NCBI GenBank assembly: GCA_029213005.1
Contig: JARGPI010000004.1
Coordinates: 186,001 to 250,000, forward strand
Source of the DNA: Verrucomicrobiales bacterium
GTDB lineage: Bacteria > Verrucomicrobiota > Verrucomicrobiia > Verrucomicrobiales > DEV007
Length of the DNA stretch: 64,000 nt
Direction: 5' to 3'
Part shown: positions 62,697-64,000 of the stretch, piece by piece
Layout: each line of letters begins with the position of its first letter
Numbering within the stretch: the stretch's first letter is position 1
Translations under genes and position numbers: made by a program
The notes under the pieces: generated by a model
Told to the model about the DNA's origin: nothing
The model's database searches: none
What the model saw: only the letters and a program-made list of their open reading frames with translations

Positions 62697-62753
62697 CTAA
62701 GCGAAAACAAGGGAGGTTTTCCTTACGCCGCAGCTGCTGTTTTCCATGAAAAA

Positions 62754-62782
62754 CGGGCCGACCACCAGAGGCAGTCGGCCCG
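62754..62782 (-). terminator. Terminator of the Ro60-type gene
   Basis: On the minus strand CGGGCCGAC pairs with GTCGGCCCG (62774-62782 with 62754-62762) and a T5 run follows. It lies about 85 nt after the TROVE-protein stop at 62867. Confidence 0.8.
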
Positions 62783-62866
62783 CTATCCACTGTTCTTTTA
62801 CCTTATTGCACACCTGAGACCTGCCATCGGTGTGCGTGATGGCTCGTCTTGCGACGAAAGATCAAA

Positions 62867-64000
62867 CTAAAGATCTATGTTCTCGATTTCACGAATCAGA
62901 GCATTTTTGTCGTCTTCGAGAAATCGCATCGTTTCCATGGTCTTATCGGAGAACCCGGCCATGGTGTAGACATCCCTTTCGGGAAACTGGAGCGTTCCAT
63001 ACCCTGCGAGATCGAATGAGTAGACTTTGGGTCGCCGCCCCACTCTCTTCACATACTCTGAAAACGCATCTTTCGGACAGTAGTATCCCATCCATGCCTG
63101 CATATCAGAGAGTATCACGATCCGGTCGTAGACACCACGTGCCTCATTGAAGATCGCGTGGAAGTTGGTTCCGCCCCATTGGGCGTTTTCCTCGATGCGT
63201 TGAGCCAGACTCAAGGTTCCGTCATCAGTATTAAAGTTGACGTATTTCGCATCGCCACTGAAAAGCATAAAATCAGCATCGTTCACTTTGTAAAGAACCG
63301 AAGCGAAGAGTGAGCCCACTTTCATCGGCTTACCAATCATCGATCCGGAACAGTCCAACGCGATCAATGTTTTACCTTTGAAACGCGGAGCATTTGCCAG
63401 CGATATATCAACCGCCCGGTTGATAGCGGACACCACTTTCTGACGGTGCCCCCGCTGGAGATCAGCTTTTTCAAGCGCATCCAGAGCCGTCCGGAAACGG
63501 AAAGGAAGAACCATCGACCGACGGATCAGTCTTTTGTCCTGCAGCAGGGCTGCAACCTCATCTGTGAGCGCCGGAGCTTGTTCGAGGATATTTCTCAGGT
63601 TCCGGAGAAGCGCAAAATATCCGATTTTTCTCTCTTTCACGAGATCGGTCCAGACCTCCGCTTTTCGGGATGTTTTATCCTGATCAGACGTCGCTTCCTG
63701 ACCTGCCTGCGTTAGCCTGGTTTCCCAGGTATTGGCGGGAGCCAGCGTTCCGTTAACCAATTGCCGAAGTGCCTCAGAATGAGGAGGGTGAACCAGGTTC
63801 ACCGCATCCACCAACTTAAGCTCAGCCGAATCTTTTCGGTATTTTGCCAGTTGATAGGCATCGAATCGGGACAGAGCCTGACCCAGTCCTTTCTTTACCG
63901 AGTTAGGCAATGGTTTACCGTGCACCGCGATAGAGTAAGCCAGGATTTCGAGAACATCATCGACCCGGTGTGACACCTGGTTGAAGAAATCTTTAGTCCA
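62867..64000 (-). CDS. rsr: Ro60/Rsr-type TROVE-domain protein, 5' part beyond window
   Basis: At least 377 residues are present. The frame stays open to the right edge (WTKDFFNQ precedes the first in-frame GTG at 63976), so the true start lies outside. The TROVE part (VDDVLEILAYSIAVHGKPLPNSVKKGLGQALSRFDAYQLAKYRK, VWTDLVKERKIGYFALLRNLRNIL) is followed by a von Willebrand A domain with MIDAS motif LIALDCSGSM. Ro60 orthologues bind Y RNAs and misfolded RNA and help RNA degradation and rRNA maturation. A tRNA-like element lies about 1.9 kb downstream. No RtcB or RtcA gene is visible in the window. Confidence 0.93.
   Translation of the reverse strand, partial: WTKDFFNQVSHRVDDVLEILAYSIAVHGKPLPNSVKKGLGQALSRFDAYQLAKYRKDSAELKLVDAVNLVHPPHSEALRQLVNGTLAPANTWETRLTQAGQEATSDQDKTSRKAEVWTDLVKERKIGYFALLRNLRNILEQAPALTDEVAALLQDKRLIRRSMVLPFRFRTALDALEKADLQRGHRQKVVSAINRAVDISLANAPRFKGKTLIALDCSGSMIGKPMKVGSLFASVLYKVNDADFMLFSGDAKYVNFNTDDGTLSLAQRIEENAQWGGTNFHAIFNEARGVYDRIVILSDMQAWMGYYCPKDAFSEYVKRVGRRPKVYSFDLAGYGTLQFPERDVYTMAGFSDKTMETMRFLEDDKNALIREIENIDL

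Overview
The window looks like chromosomal DNA of a Verrucomicrobiota bacterium, with Planctomycetota as the second choice. The evidence is LL-diaminopimelate aminotransferase (DapL), three formylglycine-type sulfatases, a DUF1549/DUF1553 cytochrome next to a DUF1501 protein, a lone DUF1501, a DUF1552 protein, two DUF1080 proteins, several ECF sigma factors of the types common in this superphylum, a planctomycete-style Ser/Thr kinase and many secreted proteins of unknown function. Most genes have normal bacterial housekeeping character. No rRNA, CRISPR array, intact transposase or phage module is visible.

1-9,000: the N-terminal end of a DUF1080 gene at the left edge, a secreted unknown, thioredoxin reductase, a two-gene membrane operon (TPR-like protein plus a receiver-like/pseudokinase/SUMF1 fusion), a bactofilin with a strong terminator, and glycogen debranching enzyme. 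9,000-20,500: small secreted proteins, a YceI/EF-hand lipoprotein, a sulfatase, an 18-cysteine exported peptide, DUF1552, DUF2851, DapL, an ECF sigma factor, RlmH, ACP phosphodiesterase and uracil phosphoribosyltransferase. 20,500-35,800: ClpB, two more sulfatases, a VCBS/FG-GAP protein, an SDR, a coupled pair with a roadblock-like member, a cyanophycinase-like peptidase, a TolC-type outer-membrane protein, DUF1080, an intimin-type (inverse autotransporter) barrel beside an AraC regulator, and a phosphoesterase.

35,800-39,170 is an A+T-richer island. It holds a 720-residue membrane/HEAT-repeat protein, gene remnants (one a recognisable IS256-family transposase fragment) and palindromic repeats. 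39,170-47,060 carries a flavin reductase, a barrel protein and a four-gene unit: ECF sigma, FecR-type anti-sigma, PSD1-type cytochrome, DUF1501. The first two overlap by an ATGA and all four are packed head to tail.

47,060-54,640 is accessory. It contains dispersed repeats, a secreted actinoporin-like protein, an ECF sigma factor overlapping a giant kinase/TPR/LRR protein, and a 114-bp tandem array with nested palindromes whose relative lies in the 38.7-kb island. 54,640-64,000: DUF1501, acetyl-CoA synthetase, cytochrome c, a GH114-like protein, an SPFH protein, a tRNA-like element with a broken acceptor stem, HNH and Uma2 nucleases, and a Ro60/TROVE protein running off the right edge.

The most notable items are the actinoporin-like protein, the 114-bp palindromic repeat family, the GTACAGGGTAC doublets in three intergenic regions, and the tRNA-like element about 1.9 kb from a Ro60 gene.
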